Shown here: positions 9,056 to 17,873 of the stretch, piece by piece
Layout: each line of letters opens with the position of its first letter
How positions within the stretch are numbered: the stretch's first letter is position 1
Assembly (NCBI GenBank): GCA_023228945.1
Contig: JALOAI010000023.1
Location: 25,580 to 89,579 of the forward strand
Direction: 5' to 3'
Length of the DNA stretch: 64,000 bases
From: Pigmentiphaga sp.
GTDB lineage: Bacteria; Pseudomonadota; Gammaproteobacteria; Burkholderiales; Burkholderiaceae_B
Notes under the pieces: generated by a model
Told to the model about the DNA's origin: nothing
The model's database searches: none
What the model saw: only the letters and a program-made list of their open reading frames with translations
Made by a program: the position numbers and the translations under genes

Positions 9056-10108
9056 ATGCGCAAGAGACTTCCCATGGTACTCGGATCGCTGGCACTGGCA
9101 AGCGCGGCCTGGGCCGGCGCGACGCCGGACGGCCAAGATCCGGAAACACTGCGCACGATGGCCAACGCGCTATTCGCCCCCATTCCCGAACATCCGACCG
9201 AGGTGCGGGGCCAGCCTGTCACCACGGAACAAATCGAACTCGGTCGCTGGCTGTTCTTCGATCCGCGCATCTCGCGCAGCCACATCATCAGCTGTAATAC
9301 CTGTCATAACATCGGCACCGGCGGTGCCGACAACGTCCCGGTTTCGATCGGCCACGGCTGGCAGCGTGGCCCCCGCAACTCGCCCACCGTATTCAACGCC
9401 GTCTTCAATGCCGCCCAGTTCTGGGACGGGCGTGCGGCCGACCTGCGCGAGCAGGCCAAGGGTCCGGTGCAGGCCAGCGTGGAGATGAACAACACCCCCG
9501 AAGGCGTGGAAACCATGCTGCGCAGCATCCCGGGCTATGTAGAGGCTTTCGAACGCGCTTTTCCCAGTCAAGACAACGCGGTCAACTTCGATAACATGGC
9601 CCAGGCGATCGAGGCCTTTGAACTCACATTGGTCACGCCCAATTCGCGTTTCGATCAGTTCCTCACGGGCAAGGCCGAACTTGAAGAGCTGGAACTCCAG
9701 GGATTGGGACTCTTCGTGCAAAAAGGCTGCGTCGCCTGTCATTCCGGCGTCAACCTGGGGGGCCAAACCTATTTCCCGTTTGGTGTGGTAGAACGACCTG
9801 GCGCCGAGATCCTGCCGCCCAACGACAAAGGCCGCTTCATGGTCACGAATACCGCCTCAGATGAATACGTGTTCCGCGCTTCGCCGTTGCGCAACATCGC
9901 CCTCACGGCGCCATACTTCCACAGCGGCCAAGTGTGGGAGCTGGAACAGGCCGTTGCCATCATGGGCTCCAGTCAGCTGGGCCACACGCTGAACGACGAC
10001 GAGGTCCAGGCCATTACCGCCTTCTTGCACACCCTCACCGGCGAGCAGCCTATCGTGGAATATCCCATTCTGCCGCCCAGCACCGCCGATACACCTCGGC
10101 CGCACTGA
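9056..10108 (+). CDS. Di-heme cytochrome c peroxidase
   Basis: 350 aa from the ATG at 9056 (GCGGAG upstream), giving a good signal peptide that ends at SAAWA. Two c-type heme motifs are present: CNTCH (80-84), and CVACH (225-229) for the C-terminal electron-accepting heme. The internal RNSPTVFNAVFNAAQFWDGRA and LRNIALTAPYFHSG segments are standard for the CcpA/MauG superfamily. The enzyme reduces periplasmic hydrogen peroxide with electrons from cytochrome c or azurin. It is divergent from azurin with a 168-bp shared upstream region. I looked for an FNR/ANR box there and found none that was convincing. Confidence 0.95.
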   Translation: MRKRLPMVLGSLALASAAWAGATPDGQDPETLRTMANALFAPIPEHPTEVRGQPVTTEQIELGRWLFFDPRISRSHIISCNTCHNIGTGGADNVPVSIGHGWQRGPRNSPTVFNAVFNAAQFWDGRAADLREQAKGPVQASVEMNNTPEGVETMLRSIPGYVEAFERAFPSQDNAVNFDNMAQAIEAFELTLVTPNSRFDQFLTGKAELEELELQGLGLFVQKGCVACHSGVNLGGQTYFPFGVVERPGAEILPPNDKGRFMVTNTASDEYVFRASPLRNIALTAPYFHSGQVWELEQAVAIMGSSQLGHTLNDDEVQAITAFLHTLTGEQPIVEYPILPPSTADTPRPH

Positions 10109-10173
10109 TCGCAAAACGGCCTCGCGGCCACGCCGCGGGGTAGCCCCTTCCATTTTTCACAGGAAACGATCGC

Positions 10174-10689
10174 ATGAAAGCCTCCCTGCAACGCTGGTTT
10201 ACCGGTTCGCTCCTCACCGTCGCCTTGGCGGCACCGGCCTGGTCGGCCGGTTTCATGGATAGCCTCACGAGCCAGGCCACCGAAGCCCTGGGCGGCAGCC
10301 AGGCCCAGTCGGCCGGTAGCGCGGCTGGCACGGAGGCCCTGGGCGGGCTCGGCGGCGCCGGCGCGCTTGGCGGTCTTGGTGGTCTCGGCGGCCTGGGCCT
10401 GCCGGCCATCGGCAGCGGCACGGCCAGCAACGCCGCGGGAGTCTTGCAATACTGCGTCCAAAATCGCTATCTGGGCGCCGCCGGCGCGCAAGGCGTCAAA
10501 GACCAACTGCTCGGCAAGCTCGGCATGAGCAGCCCGGCGGCCCAGCAGAAAGATACGGGTTTCCAGCAAGGCCTCGCCGGCGTGCTGCAAGGCGGCGACG
10601 GCGCCACCTTCAATCTGGCGGGATTGCAGGATCAATTGAAAGAAAAAGCCTGCGACTACGTCCTGGACAACGTCACGTCCTTCCTCTGA
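10174..10689 (+). CDS. DUF2501 (YjjA-like) secreted protein
   Basis: 171 aa with a signal peptide ending AWSA (about residue 25). A Gly/Leu-rich low-complexity stretch (about 50-80, repeats of LGG) is followed by the conserved DUF2501 C-terminal domain with QYCVQNRYLG and LKEKACDYVLDNV, containing two conserved Cys that could pair in the periplasm. The family includes E. coli YjjA and has no established function. AGGAAA upstream supports the start. It lies 65 bp after the cytochrome c peroxidase gene and may be cotranscribed. Confidence 0.85.
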   Translation: MKASLQRWFTGSLLTVALAAPAWSAGFMDSLTSQATEALGGSQAQSAGSAAGTEALGGLGGAGALGGLGGLGGLGLPAIGSGTASNAAGVLQYCVQNRYLGAAGAQGVKDQLLGKLGMSSPAAQQKDTGFQQGLAGVLQGGDGATFNLAGLQDQLKEKACDYVLDNVTSFL

Positions 10690-10770
10690 TCCTGGCACCG
10701 GTGGGTAGCGGCCGGCTCGCGGCTCGATCGCGCCCCGACACCCCTTCCGCAGCCGGATCTCGCAAACGAC

Positions 10771-11421
10771 CTACGCCGCGGGAAACGGCCGGCTCCAATA
10801 GCGGGAGCCGGCCACGCCAAAGCGCCAACTTGTCTCGGCGGCCTTGCTGATGCCGATCCGCGGCCCACTCACCACCTCGATGGCAGTGTCGGGTGCGTAC
10901 AGCTCGAAGGGCGGCTGGTCGAGCGGCTTGCCGTTGAGCAACGGGCCTATCGCCAGCGCCTGTCCCACGCGGCCGGGTCCCGAACACAGGAGGCGCGGCT
11001 CGCTTAGGCCGCGCCGAGCGGCCATGACGTCCAAGCCCCGCGTGGGCTCGATCGCCCGGATCAGCACCCCCGCCCCGTGCCCCTCCTCGCGGCAAACCAG
11101 GTTGAGGCACCAATGGATGCCATACGACAGGTAGACATAGGCGTGGCCAGGCGGGCCGAACATGGCGCGGTTGCGCGCCGTGGGGCCGGCGTGGCTATGC
11201 GATGCCGGGTCGGCGCGGTCGTATGCTTCGGTTTCGACGATGCGCCCGCCCACGCCATTGATCAACAGGAGCGCACCCAGCACTCGCGGCGCCACGTCCC
11301 AGGCATCGCCCGCAAAAAAATCCGCGGCCAGGCGCTCCGGCGGCTGTCTGTCATCGCTCCGCCTGGCCTCGCTCCGTATCGCCGGAACCGCGTCTTCGCA
11401 CGTCGTTGATAGCCGTTTCAT
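10771..11421 (-). CDS. DNA-3-methyladenine glycosylase (AAG/MPG family)
   Basis: 216 aa from the ATG at 11419-11421. The same frame stays open much further upstream, but only this start gives a normal length. The enzyme excises alkylated and deaminated purines in base-excision repair. Family signatures are GGRIVETEAYDRADPASHS with catalytic Glu64, RNRAMFGPPGHAYVYLSYG with DNA-intercalating and flipping residues, and the later LCSGPGRVGQAL. The first about 25 residues are unlike the family and may be an extension or an over-long start. The gene is convergent with the DUF2501 gene and divergent from the next one. Confidence 0.93.
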   Translation of the reverse strand: MKRLSTTCEDAVPAIRSEARRSDDRQPPERLAADFFAGDAWDVAPRVLGALLLINGVGGRIVETEAYDRADPASHSHAGPTARNRAMFGPPGHAYVYLSYGIHWCLNLVCREEGHGAGVLIRAIEPTRGLDVMAARRGLSEPRLLCSGPGRVGQALAIGPLLNGKPLDQPPFELYAPDTAIEVVSGPRIGISKAAETSWRFGVAGSRYWSRPFPAA

Positions 11422-11817
11422 CCCGCCAAGCTTACTCCAAGTCCATCCGCGTGAGCAGCCGTACCTGAACGGGTCTTGCGTCCGAGGGGCGATCCCGCTG
11501 TCCCTTCGTGCGAGTTGCGGCAACGACTCGTGCTGCCGCCTGGTGCCGCTCTCTCTTTGCTCGAGCGGCGGGAAGCCGGAACCGATCATCATATGGAAAG
11601 ACCCGGCGGCTGCCTCTTCGCACGGAGCCGTCGTCGGCGCTGCCTTCGCAAACAATGGTTTACCGCCTCGCGATTGACCGTCCCGTCCCGCCTGCGCTAC
11701 GCTGATTCGCAGCCACTCCGTCATCGGCGAGTGGTCCTCGGTTCTACGCTCCACCTTCGCGCCGGATACCCGGCATGCCGCAGTCGCACTGGCTGCCCCG
11801 ATACCGCGAGGCCCCGC
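11422..11817 (+). other. Intergenic region with no recognisable gene
   Basis: This is a 396-bp stretch between the divergent glycosylase and methyltransferase genes. All short open frames in it look like GC-driven shadows. I found no tRNA, terminator or clear sigma-70 promoter. It must contain the start signals of both flanking genes. Confidence 0.5.
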
Positions 11818-12651
11818 ATGTCCCCATCGCCCAGGCTCCACGCCACCCCCCGCATCTTCCAACGCTTTCCCGCAGCCATGGCCGCAGCGGCCATGGCCGT
11901 TTTTTTGGTCGCGCCCACCCACGCCCAGGTCAGCCAGTTCGAACCTCGCGTGGGTCAGGAAGGCAAGGATGTCGTGTGGGTGCCCACGCCTCAGGCCCTG
12001 GTCGAGCGCATGCTCGACATCGCCGAAGTCAAGCCCGGCGAATTCCTGATCGACCTCGGCTCGGGCGACGGCCGCACCGTCATCACGGCCGCCGGCAGAG
12101 GCCTGCGGGCCCACGGCATCGAGTACAACGCCGACATGGTCGAACTGGCCAAGCGCGCCGCGCGCGACGCCGGCGTTACCGACCGCGCCACGTTCGCTCA
12201 GGGCGATCTATTCGAAGCCGATCTAAGCCAAGCCGACGTGATCACGCTGTTTTTGCTGCCGTCCATCAACGAGAAACTCAGCCCCACGCTGCTGGACCTA
12301 CAACCCGGCACGCGGATCGTTTCCAACAGCTTCCGCATGGGCGATTGGGAGTCCGACGAAAGCTCCACCGTAGACGAGGATTGCTCGCGCTGGTGCACGG
12401 CGTTGCTCTGGTTCGTACCCGCCAAGGTAGAAGGCGAGTGGACTCTCGATGGTCAGCCCCTTAAGTTCCAACAAACCTACCAGCGCCTCGAAGGCACGCT
12501 GGGCAACACGGCCATCCGCGATGCCGCCCTGCGCGGCACCCGGATTGCCTTCACCGCGGGCGACGCCCGCTATGTCGGCACCGTCGACGGCAACACCATG
12601 CAGGGCCAGGTCGAAGGCTCCGGTCGAGCCTGGCGGGCCGCCAGGCCTTAG
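11818..12651 (+). CDS. Exported SAM-dependent methyltransferase-like protein
   Basis: 277 aa from the ATG at 11818, which gives a plausible export signal: Arg-containing start, hydrophobic stretch at about 18-33, and a cleavage-like THAQ at 34-37. The class I SAM-binding motif FLIDLGSGDG is at about 76-85. It is followed by GIEYNADMVELAKRAA and an acidic FAQGDLFEADL segment, as in methyltransferase domains. The C-terminal 90 residues look like a beta-rich add-on (LDGQPLKFQQTYQRLEG). A methyltransferase fold behind a signal peptide is unusual because SAM is cytoplasmic. The signal may be a membrane anchor, or the real start may be downstream. Substrate unknown. Confidence 0.7.
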   Translation: MSPSPRLHATPRIFQRFPAAMAAAAMAVFLVAPTHAQVSQFEPRVGQEGKDVVWVPTPQALVERMLDIAEVKPGEFLIDLGSGDGRTVITAAGRGLRAHGIEYNADMVELAKRAARDAGVTDRATFAQGDLFEADLSQADVITLFLLPSINEKLSPTLLDLQPGTRIVSNSFRMGDWESDESSTVDEDCSRWCTALLWFVPAKVEGEWTLDGQPLKFQQTYQRLEGTLGNTAIRDAALRGTRIAFTAGDARYVGTVDGNTMQGQVEGSGRAWRAARP

Positions 12652-12815
12652 CTTGGCGGCTGCCGTCGGCCTCCAAGGCCGGTGGGCCTCCTTTCGGGAA
12701 CCGCCAACCACAGGCGCAGCGCGGAGGCGCACCCGCCGCCCCCCTCCGGCAGCCGCGCTCCAGGAGGCAACGCGCGACAGGTGTAACGTAGGAATATTTC
12801 TTGAGGAAGTACGCC

Positions 12816-13910
12816 ATGCAGATCCAAGCCGCCATCACACGCCAGCAGGGCGCTCCGTTCGCCATCGAAACAGTGCGCCTGGCCGAACCGCGTGCCCGTG
12901 AAGTGCGAATGCGCATCATTGCCACCGGCGTCTGCCACACCGACGCGGTGGCTCGCGACATCCCGCTTTCCCCATATCCCGTGGTGCTCGGCCACGAAGG
13001 GGCGGGCGTGATCGAAGCCGTCGGCGAAGGCGTAAACGGCCTTGCCGTGGGCGACCACGTCGTCTTGTCCTTCGCTCACTGCGGCGCCTGCGAAACCTGC
13101 CTCACCGGCCATCCCACCGTGTGCCTGCGCTTCAATGAGCTCAACTTCGATGGCCATCTCGAAGACCAAACCAGCCGCCTGAGCCAGGACGGCACCGAAA
13201 TCGCCACCTTTTTCGGCCAGTCATCCTTCGGCAGCTATGCGATCGCCCACGAACGCAACGTGGTGAAAGTCGACCCCGATGTGGACCTCGCGCTGCTGGG
13301 CCCGCTGGGCTGCGGCATCCAGACCGGCGCGGGAACCGTACTCAATCACTTCCGGCCCGGCTTCGGCCACGCCATCGCCGTGTATGGCTGCGGCGCCGTC
13401 GGCCTGAGCGCCATCATGGCGGCCCGCATCGCCGGCTGCCGCCACATCATCGCCATCGATATCCACGACAACCGCCTCGCACTCGCCCGCGAGCTGGGTG
13501 CCACCCTCGTCCTCAATGGCGGCACGGCCGACGTCGTGGCGGAGATCCGCAGGGCCACCAGTGGCGGCACGCATTTCGCGGTTGAAACCACCGGCGTACC
13601 CGCCGTGGTACGGCAATCGCTGCAAGCCCTGCGGCCGCTGGGCAAGTCGGCCATCGTCGGCGTCACGGGCGAAGTCACGCTCGACATCCACCCCGACCTG
13701 ATGGCCGAAGGCAAGACCATGGTCGGCGTGATCGAGGGCGACTCCGTGCCGCGGGTCTTCATCCCGCAATTGGTGGCCTATTACAAGGCGGGCCGCTTTC
13801 CCTTTGATCGTCTTGTGAAGTTCTACGACTTCGCCGACATCAACCAGGCCTTCGAAGACTCCAAGAACGGCTCGGTCGTCAAGCCCATTCTGCGCATCGG
13901 TGCGTCGTAG
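12816..13910 (+). CDS. Zinc-dependent NAD alcohol dehydrogenase (aryl-alcohol type)
   Basis: 364 aa medium-chain dehydrogenase. Catalytic zinc ligands are Cys40 (GVCHTD), His60/Glu61 (GHEGAGVIEAVG) and Cys166 (GPLGCGIQTG). Structural zinc cysteines are at 89, 92, 95 and 103 (CGACETCLTGHPTVC). The Rossmann motif GCGAVG is at 191-196, with a following acidic residue (AIDIHDNRL) that predicts NAD rather than NADP. The pattern is closest to benzyl/aryl-alcohol dehydrogenases. The ATG at 12816 follows GAGGA with good spacing; a TTG 15 bp upstream is possible. There is no obvious pathway partner next to it. Confidence 0.88.
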   Translation: MQIQAAITRQQGAPFAIETVRLAEPRAREVRMRIIATGVCHTDAVARDIPLSPYPVVLGHEGAGVIEAVGEGVNGLAVGDHVVLSFAHCGACETCLTGHPTVCLRFNELNFDGHLEDQTSRLSQDGTEIATFFGQSSFGSYAIAHERNVVKVDPDVDLALLGPLGCGIQTGAGTVLNHFRPGFGHAIAVYGCGAVGLSAIMAARIAGCRHIIAIDIHDNRLALARELGATLVLNGGTADVVAEIRRATSGGTHFAVETTGVPAVVRQSLQALRPLGKSAIVGVTGEVTLDIHPDLMAEGKTMVGVIEGDSVPRVFIPQLVAYYKAGRFPFDRLVKFYDFADINQAFEDSKNGSVVKPILRIGAS

Positions 13911-13920
13911 CACGCGCTCC

Positions 13921-13954
13921 AGCCGGCGGCGAAACGTCGTTTTGGCGTCCGGCT
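13921..13954. terminator. Hairpin between convergent genes, possible terminator
   Basis: AGCCGG (13921-13926) pairs with CCGGCT (13949-13954), and an inner GAAAC/GTTTT stem extends it. It lies between the ends of two convergent genes. No clear T tract follows on either strand, so termination is only a guess. Confidence 0.35.
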
Positions 13955-13982
13955 AGCAGGCCCACCACCGCAGTCAGCCTTC

Positions 13983-14381
13983 CTACGGCAAGATATCGCC
14001 ATCGACGTACCACCATCGACCCTCCTCATACACGAAACGACTGCTTTCGTGGTGGCGCCGGCCCCGGCCTTGCCAGCGGGAGCGGGCCACGAACTCCACC
14101 TCGGCGCGATCTGCCGCCAGCAGCCTCTGCCGCCGCACTTGCAGCCCCAGCCACTGCAGCCCTGATGGATGGGGCTCCAGCCGCTCGGGGCGCGTGCTCG
14201 CATGCCAGGTGTCGAGCAGGTATTCCCATTCCTCCTTGACGAAGGCGCTATAGCGCGAACGCATCAAGGTTTCGGCGTCGGGCGCGGCCAGCCGCTGCGG
14301 TCCCTGGTGCCAGCGGCCGCAGCAATGTTCATAGGAGGCGCCTTGGCCGCAAGGACAGGCGCTGTCGGCGGATGATTTCAT
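13983..14381 (-). CDS. ychJ: YchJ-like SEC-C motif protein
   Basis: 132 aa from the ATG at 14381. The N-terminus carries CPCGQGASYEHCCGRWH, a CxCG...CC zinc-binding SEC-C pattern. The middle has ETLMRSRYSAFV, the hallmark of the YchJ/UPF0225 family, and the C-terminal half is an NTF2-like fold (FVARSRWQGRGRRHHE...WWYVDG). E. coli YchJ has no firmly assigned role. An upstream in-frame ATG would add 25 residues unlike the family. Confidence 0.88.
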   Translation of the reverse strand: MKSSADSACPCGQGASYEHCCGRWHQGPQRLAAPDAETLMRSRYSAFVKEEWEYLLDTWHASTRPERLEPHPSGLQWLGLQVRRQRLLAADRAEVEFVARSRWQGRGRRHHESSRFVYEEGRWWYVDGDILP

Positions 14382-14586
14382 GTTGTGTTCTCTCTGCTCG
14401 GCGTTGCTGATCCCAATCTGCGTCCTCATGGCGCGCTGCGGACCGGAGGGAGTCACCCGCCCTCCACCGATAACCCCAGGTGATAGGAATCAAAAAATAC
14501 CAATTTCGCCCTTCGGACGGGCTTCCTAGAATGGTTTCGTCCCGCCGGCGTCCATGCTTGGCGGCCCCGCTTTCGATGGAGTTGCC

Positions 14587-16278
14587 ATGACCCAGCGCGT
14601 GAAGAATGTACTCTTCATCATGTGCGATCAGCTGCGCGCCGATTATCTTTCCTGTTTCGGCCATCCGCACCTGCACACCCCGAACCTCGACCGTCTCGCT
14701 TCGCGGGGCATGATCTTCGACCGCGCCTACGTGCAATCGCCGGTCTGCGGTCCTTCCCGCATGAGCTACTACACCGGGCGCTATGTTCATGCCCACGGCG
14801 CCAGCTGGAATTTCGTACCCATCAAAGCCGGGGAGATGACGCTGGGCGATCATCTGCGGCCCCTGGGCGTGCGTTCGGTTCTGGTGGGCAAGACCCATAT
14901 GCGCGCCGACTACGCCGGCATGTCGCGCCTGGGGATCGATCCCGGTTCGCCGATCGGCGTGCGGATCGCCGAGTGCGGCTTCGATCCCTACGAGCGCGAC
15001 GACGGCATCCATCCGTATTCGGGTCACGATCCCGATCCGACGTACAACCGCTACCTCGAAGCCCATGGCATGGGCGGCGACAACCCCTGGGAAAGCTGGG
15101 CCAACACCGGCATCGATAGCGAGGGCACCGAGCGCTCGGGCTGGTTTCTCAAGTATTCGCGGCTGCCGGCGCGCGTGCCGGATGAACACGCCGAGACGCC
15201 CTATATCACCAGCCGTGCGATCGACTTCATGAACGAGGCGGGCGACCAGCCGTGGTGTCTGCACCTGTCGTACATCAAGCCGCACTGGCCCTATATCGTG
15301 CCCGAGCCCTATGCCAGCATGTTCGGCGCCGAGGACGTGATCCCCGCCGTGCGCGATGCCGGTGAACGCGAAGACCCTCATCCCGTCTACGCCGCCATGA
15401 TGGAACATCGCGTCTCGCAGACCTTCTCGCGCGACGGCGTGCGCGAGGCGGTGATCCCGGCCTATATGGGCCTGATCAAGCAGATCGACGATCAATTGGG
15501 CCGGCTGTTCGCCCATATGGAAGCCCAGGGCCTGATGGAAAATACCATGATCGTATTCACTTCCGATCATGGCGACTATCTTGGCGACCACTGGATGGGC
15601 GAGAAAGACCTGTTCCACGAGCCCGTCATCAAGGCGCCGCTGATCATCTACGATCCCGACCCTCGCGCCGACGCCACGCGCGGCACGCGCTGCCCGGCCC
15701 TGGTCGAAGCCGTGGACATCGCCCCCACCTTGCTCGACATCTATGGCGGGCCACCGGTGCCCCACATCATGGACGGCCGTTCACTGCGCCCGTGGCTGTT
15801 CGGCCAGGCGCCCGCCGACTGGCGCGAGCACGTGGTGTGCGAATACGACTTCGCCTTCCAGGATTCGCGAATCGCGCTCGGCGTGGCCCCGATCGATTCC
15901 TGGATGCGCATGATCTTCGACGGCCGCTGGAAATACGTGCTGTTCGAAGGCTTCCGGCCGATGCTGTTCGATCTGGAGCACGATCCACAGGAACTGCGCG
16001 ACCTGGGCGGCCAGGCCGGCTACGACGACATCAAGGCGCGGTTGCACGAGGCGCTGTTCGCCTGGGCGCGCCGGCCCCGCCAACGCGCCACGGTGTCCGA
16101 CGTCGCCATCGAGTCGGTGGAGGTGCAGGCCCGCATCGCCGAAGGCGGCATCCTCATCGGCTACTGGGATGAAGCCGACCTGGCCGAGGCCCGCCGGAAC
16201 TTCCGGCCCCGCTTCGCTTCCACCAACCCACTGGTCCAGCCCACGCTCGACCGGCTTACCGATCCCCAGGAGTGCTGA
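14587..16278 (+). CDS. Sulfatase / phosphonate monoester hydrolase family enzyme
   Basis: 563 aa alkaline phosphatase-superfamily hydrolase. The metal-binding start is NVLFIMCDQLRADYLSCFG (Asp14). The Cys-type sulfatase signature CGPSR at 54-58 would have its Cys oxidised to formylglycine. The second metal site is in TSDHGDYLGDH, and the C-terminal MLFDLEHDPQELRDL is conserved in the family. The long C-terminal region (EYDF..., RWKYVLF..., ATVSDV) resembles phosphonate monoester hydrolases and phosphodiester-cleaving relatives more than simple arylsulfatases; this is from memory. There is no signal peptide, so it is cytoplasmic. No formylglycine-generating enzyme is in the window. It heads a run of genes (cupin, Bug receptor, esterase, LysR) that suggests uptake and hydrolysis of one compound. 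Confidence 0.88.
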   Translation: MTQRVKNVLFIMCDQLRADYLSCFGHPHLHTPNLDRLASRGMIFDRAYVQSPVCGPSRMSYYTGRYVHAHGASWNFVPIKAGEMTLGDHLRPLGVRSVLVGKTHMRADYAGMSRLGIDPGSPIGVRIAECGFDPYERDDGIHPYSGHDPDPTYNRYLEAHGMGGDNPWESWANTGIDSEGTERSGWFLKYSRLPARVPDEHAETPYITSRAIDFMNEAGDQPWCLHLSYIKPHWPYIVPEPYASMFGAEDVIPAVRDAGEREDPHPVYAAMMEHRVSQTFSRDGVREAVIPAYMGLIKQIDDQLGRLFAHMEAQGLMENTMIVFTSDHGDYLGDHWMGEKDLFHEPVIKAPLIIYDPDPRADATRGTRCPALVEAVDIAPTLLDIYGGPPVPHIMDGRSLRPWLFGQAPADWREHVVCEYDFAFQDSRIALGVAPIDSWMRMIFDGRWKYVLFEGFRPMLFDLEHDPQELRDLGGQAGYDDIKARLHEALFAWARRPRQRATVSDVAIESVEVQARIAEGGILIGYWDEADLAEARRNFRPRFASTNPLVQPTLDRLTDPQEC

Positions 16279-16280
16279 GC

Positions 16281-16745
16281 ATGAGAACCGAATCCGCCGA
16301 CATCACCCGTAACCACACCGGCCTGGACGGTGTGTCCTGGAACATCCTGGGCCAGGTGTATGTGCCCAAGCAGGCCAGCGAGGATAGCTTTGCCTGGCAT
16401 GCCACGTTTCCGGAGGAAACCTTCGTGCCGCCGCATACCCATCCGCACCAGGATGAATACATCTATGTGCTAGATGGCCATATCGACCTGCTGATCGCCG
16501 GCGAGAAGCGCAACGCTCGCGCCGGCGACCTGGTCCGCATGCCGCGCGGCATCGAGCATGCGTTCTTCAACAATTCCGGCCGTGCCGTGCATGCCCTGTT
16601 CTGGGCGGCGCCGGCCGGCAAACTGGTCGAGCTCTACCAACGCATCCACAACGTCGCCAACCCGGCCGAGGTCGTTGCCATCGCCCGCGAATACGACGTG
16701 CTGTTCGGACCCCCGGTGTCGTCGGCACGTCCCGTCCAGCCCTGA
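16281..16745 (+). CDS. Small cupin-domain protein
   Basis: 154 aa single cupin. The first cupin motif is PPHTHPHQDEYIYVLDG with the metal-binding His-His-Glu set. The second is GDLVRMPRGIEHAFFNNSG with the later His. The start at 16281 is two bases after the sulfatase stop, with CAGGAG inside the end of that gene, so the two are probably co-translated. Small cupins beside hydrolases may be isomerases, dioxygenases or sensors; sequence alone does not decide. Confidence 0.82.
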   Translation: MRTESADITRNHTGLDGVSWNILGQVYVPKQASEDSFAWHATFPEETFVPPHTHPHQDEYIYVLDGHIDLLIAGEKRNARAGDLVRMPRGIEHAFFNNSGRAVHALFWAAPAGKLVELYQRIHNVANPAEVVAIAREYDVLFGPPVSSARPVQP

Positions 16746-16825
16746 GTCCCCGGCCGCGATCGCGCCGGGCACCCCGGTATGCGTCGCGCCCCATCTAAAA
16801 GCCATATATCCGGAAGGAGACATCC

Positions 16826-17818
16826 ATGTTCAAACTGCAACGCCGCCGCGCGCTGGCCGCTCTCGGCTCCGCCGCCCTCGCCCTGGCCTGTGGCCCTGCC
16901 GTCGCGAATACTCACGACAGCTATCCCAACAAATCGATTCGCCTGGTCGTGCCACTGCCGCCGGGCAGTCCTCCCGACGTCCTGGCGCGTGTGGTGTCCG
17001 AGCGCCTGCAGGCGGCATGGGGCCAGCCCGTGGTGGTGGAGAATCGTCCCGGCGCCACCGGCATGATCGGCCTGGACGCCGTGGCCCGTTCGGCGCCCGA
17101 TGGCTACACCATGGGTATCATGTTCATGACCCATACGGTGTTGCCGTCGATCTTCCGCTCGGTGTCCTACGACACCGCCACCGCCTTCGCCCCGGTGGCC
17201 AATCTCGTGTGGCTGTATAACGTGCTGGTGGTGCATCCTTCCGTGCCCGCGGGCTCGCTGCAAGAGCTGATCGCCACCGCCCGGGCCAACCCCGGATCCC
17301 TCACCTATGCTTCCGGCGGCAACGGCTCGCCCGCTCACTTGATCGGCGAATCCTTCCGGCAAATGACGGGCGTGGATATTCAGCATATTCCCTACCGGGG
17401 CCCCGCCGAAGCCCTCAACGGCCTGCTGGCGGGCGACACGTCGATCATGTTCGCCACCAGTTCCGTCGCCGTCCCCATGGTTCGCGCCGGCAAGGTCAAG
17501 GCCCTGGCCGTCACCCGGCCGGAACGCTTCGACGTGCTGGCCGACGTCCCCACCCTGGAAGAAGCGGGCCTGCCCGGCTTCGCCATGCGCGAATGGGAGG
17601 GCGTCGTCGCTCCCGCCGGCACTCCGCCGGCGATCATCGAGCGCTGGAATCGCGAACTTGCGCGTATCATGCAGGAGCCCGAAGTCCGAGCCAGCCTGGA
17701 AGCGCTAGGAATGCAGACCGCCGACGCCAACACGCCGGCCGAGTTCGAGCAACTGATTCAGAGCGAGCTGTCCACGTGGGCGGAGGTGATCCGCCGCTCG
17801 GGCATCGAGGCATCCTGA
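16826..17818 (+). CDS. Bug-family (tripartite tricarboxylate transporter) periplasmic receptor
   Basis: 330 aa. Signal peptide of about 28 residues, then the mature motif SYPNKSIRLVVPLPPGSPPDVLAR and the ligand-loop AGSLQELIATARANPGSLTYAS that mark Bug/TctC receptors. GGAAGGAGA upstream supports the start. Bug proteins bind carboxylates or related small molecules in the periplasm. Most, including this one, have no adjacent TctA/TctB membrane genes. Its place between cupin and esterase suggests it recognises the substrate or product of the sulfatase-like enzyme. Confidence 0.92.
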   Translation: MFKLQRRRALAALGSAALALACGPAVANTHDSYPNKSIRLVVPLPPGSPPDVLARVVSERLQAAWGQPVVVENRPGATGMIGLDAVARSAPDGYTMGIMFMTHTVLPSIFRSVSYDTATAFAPVANLVWLYNVLVVHPSVPAGSLQELIATARANPGSLTYASGGNGSPAHLIGESFRQMTGVDIQHIPYRGPAEALNGLLAGDTSIMFATSSVAVPMVRAGKVKALAVTRPERFDVLADVPTLEEAGLPGFAMREWEGVVAPAGTPPAIIERWNRELARIMQEPEVRASLEALGMQTADANTPAEFEQLIQSELSTWAEVIRRSGIEAS

Positions 17819-17873
17819 TCCCAGGCGCCGCCCGGCCGGCGCCACGTCCATCCCCTGGAGGATTTTCCCGGTC

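Noticed and set aside
10771..12114. Long upstream extension of the 3-methyladenine glycosylase frame to 447 codons
   Set aside because: The added part overlaps the divergent methyltransferase gene and has no conserved sequence; the start at 11421 gives the family length.
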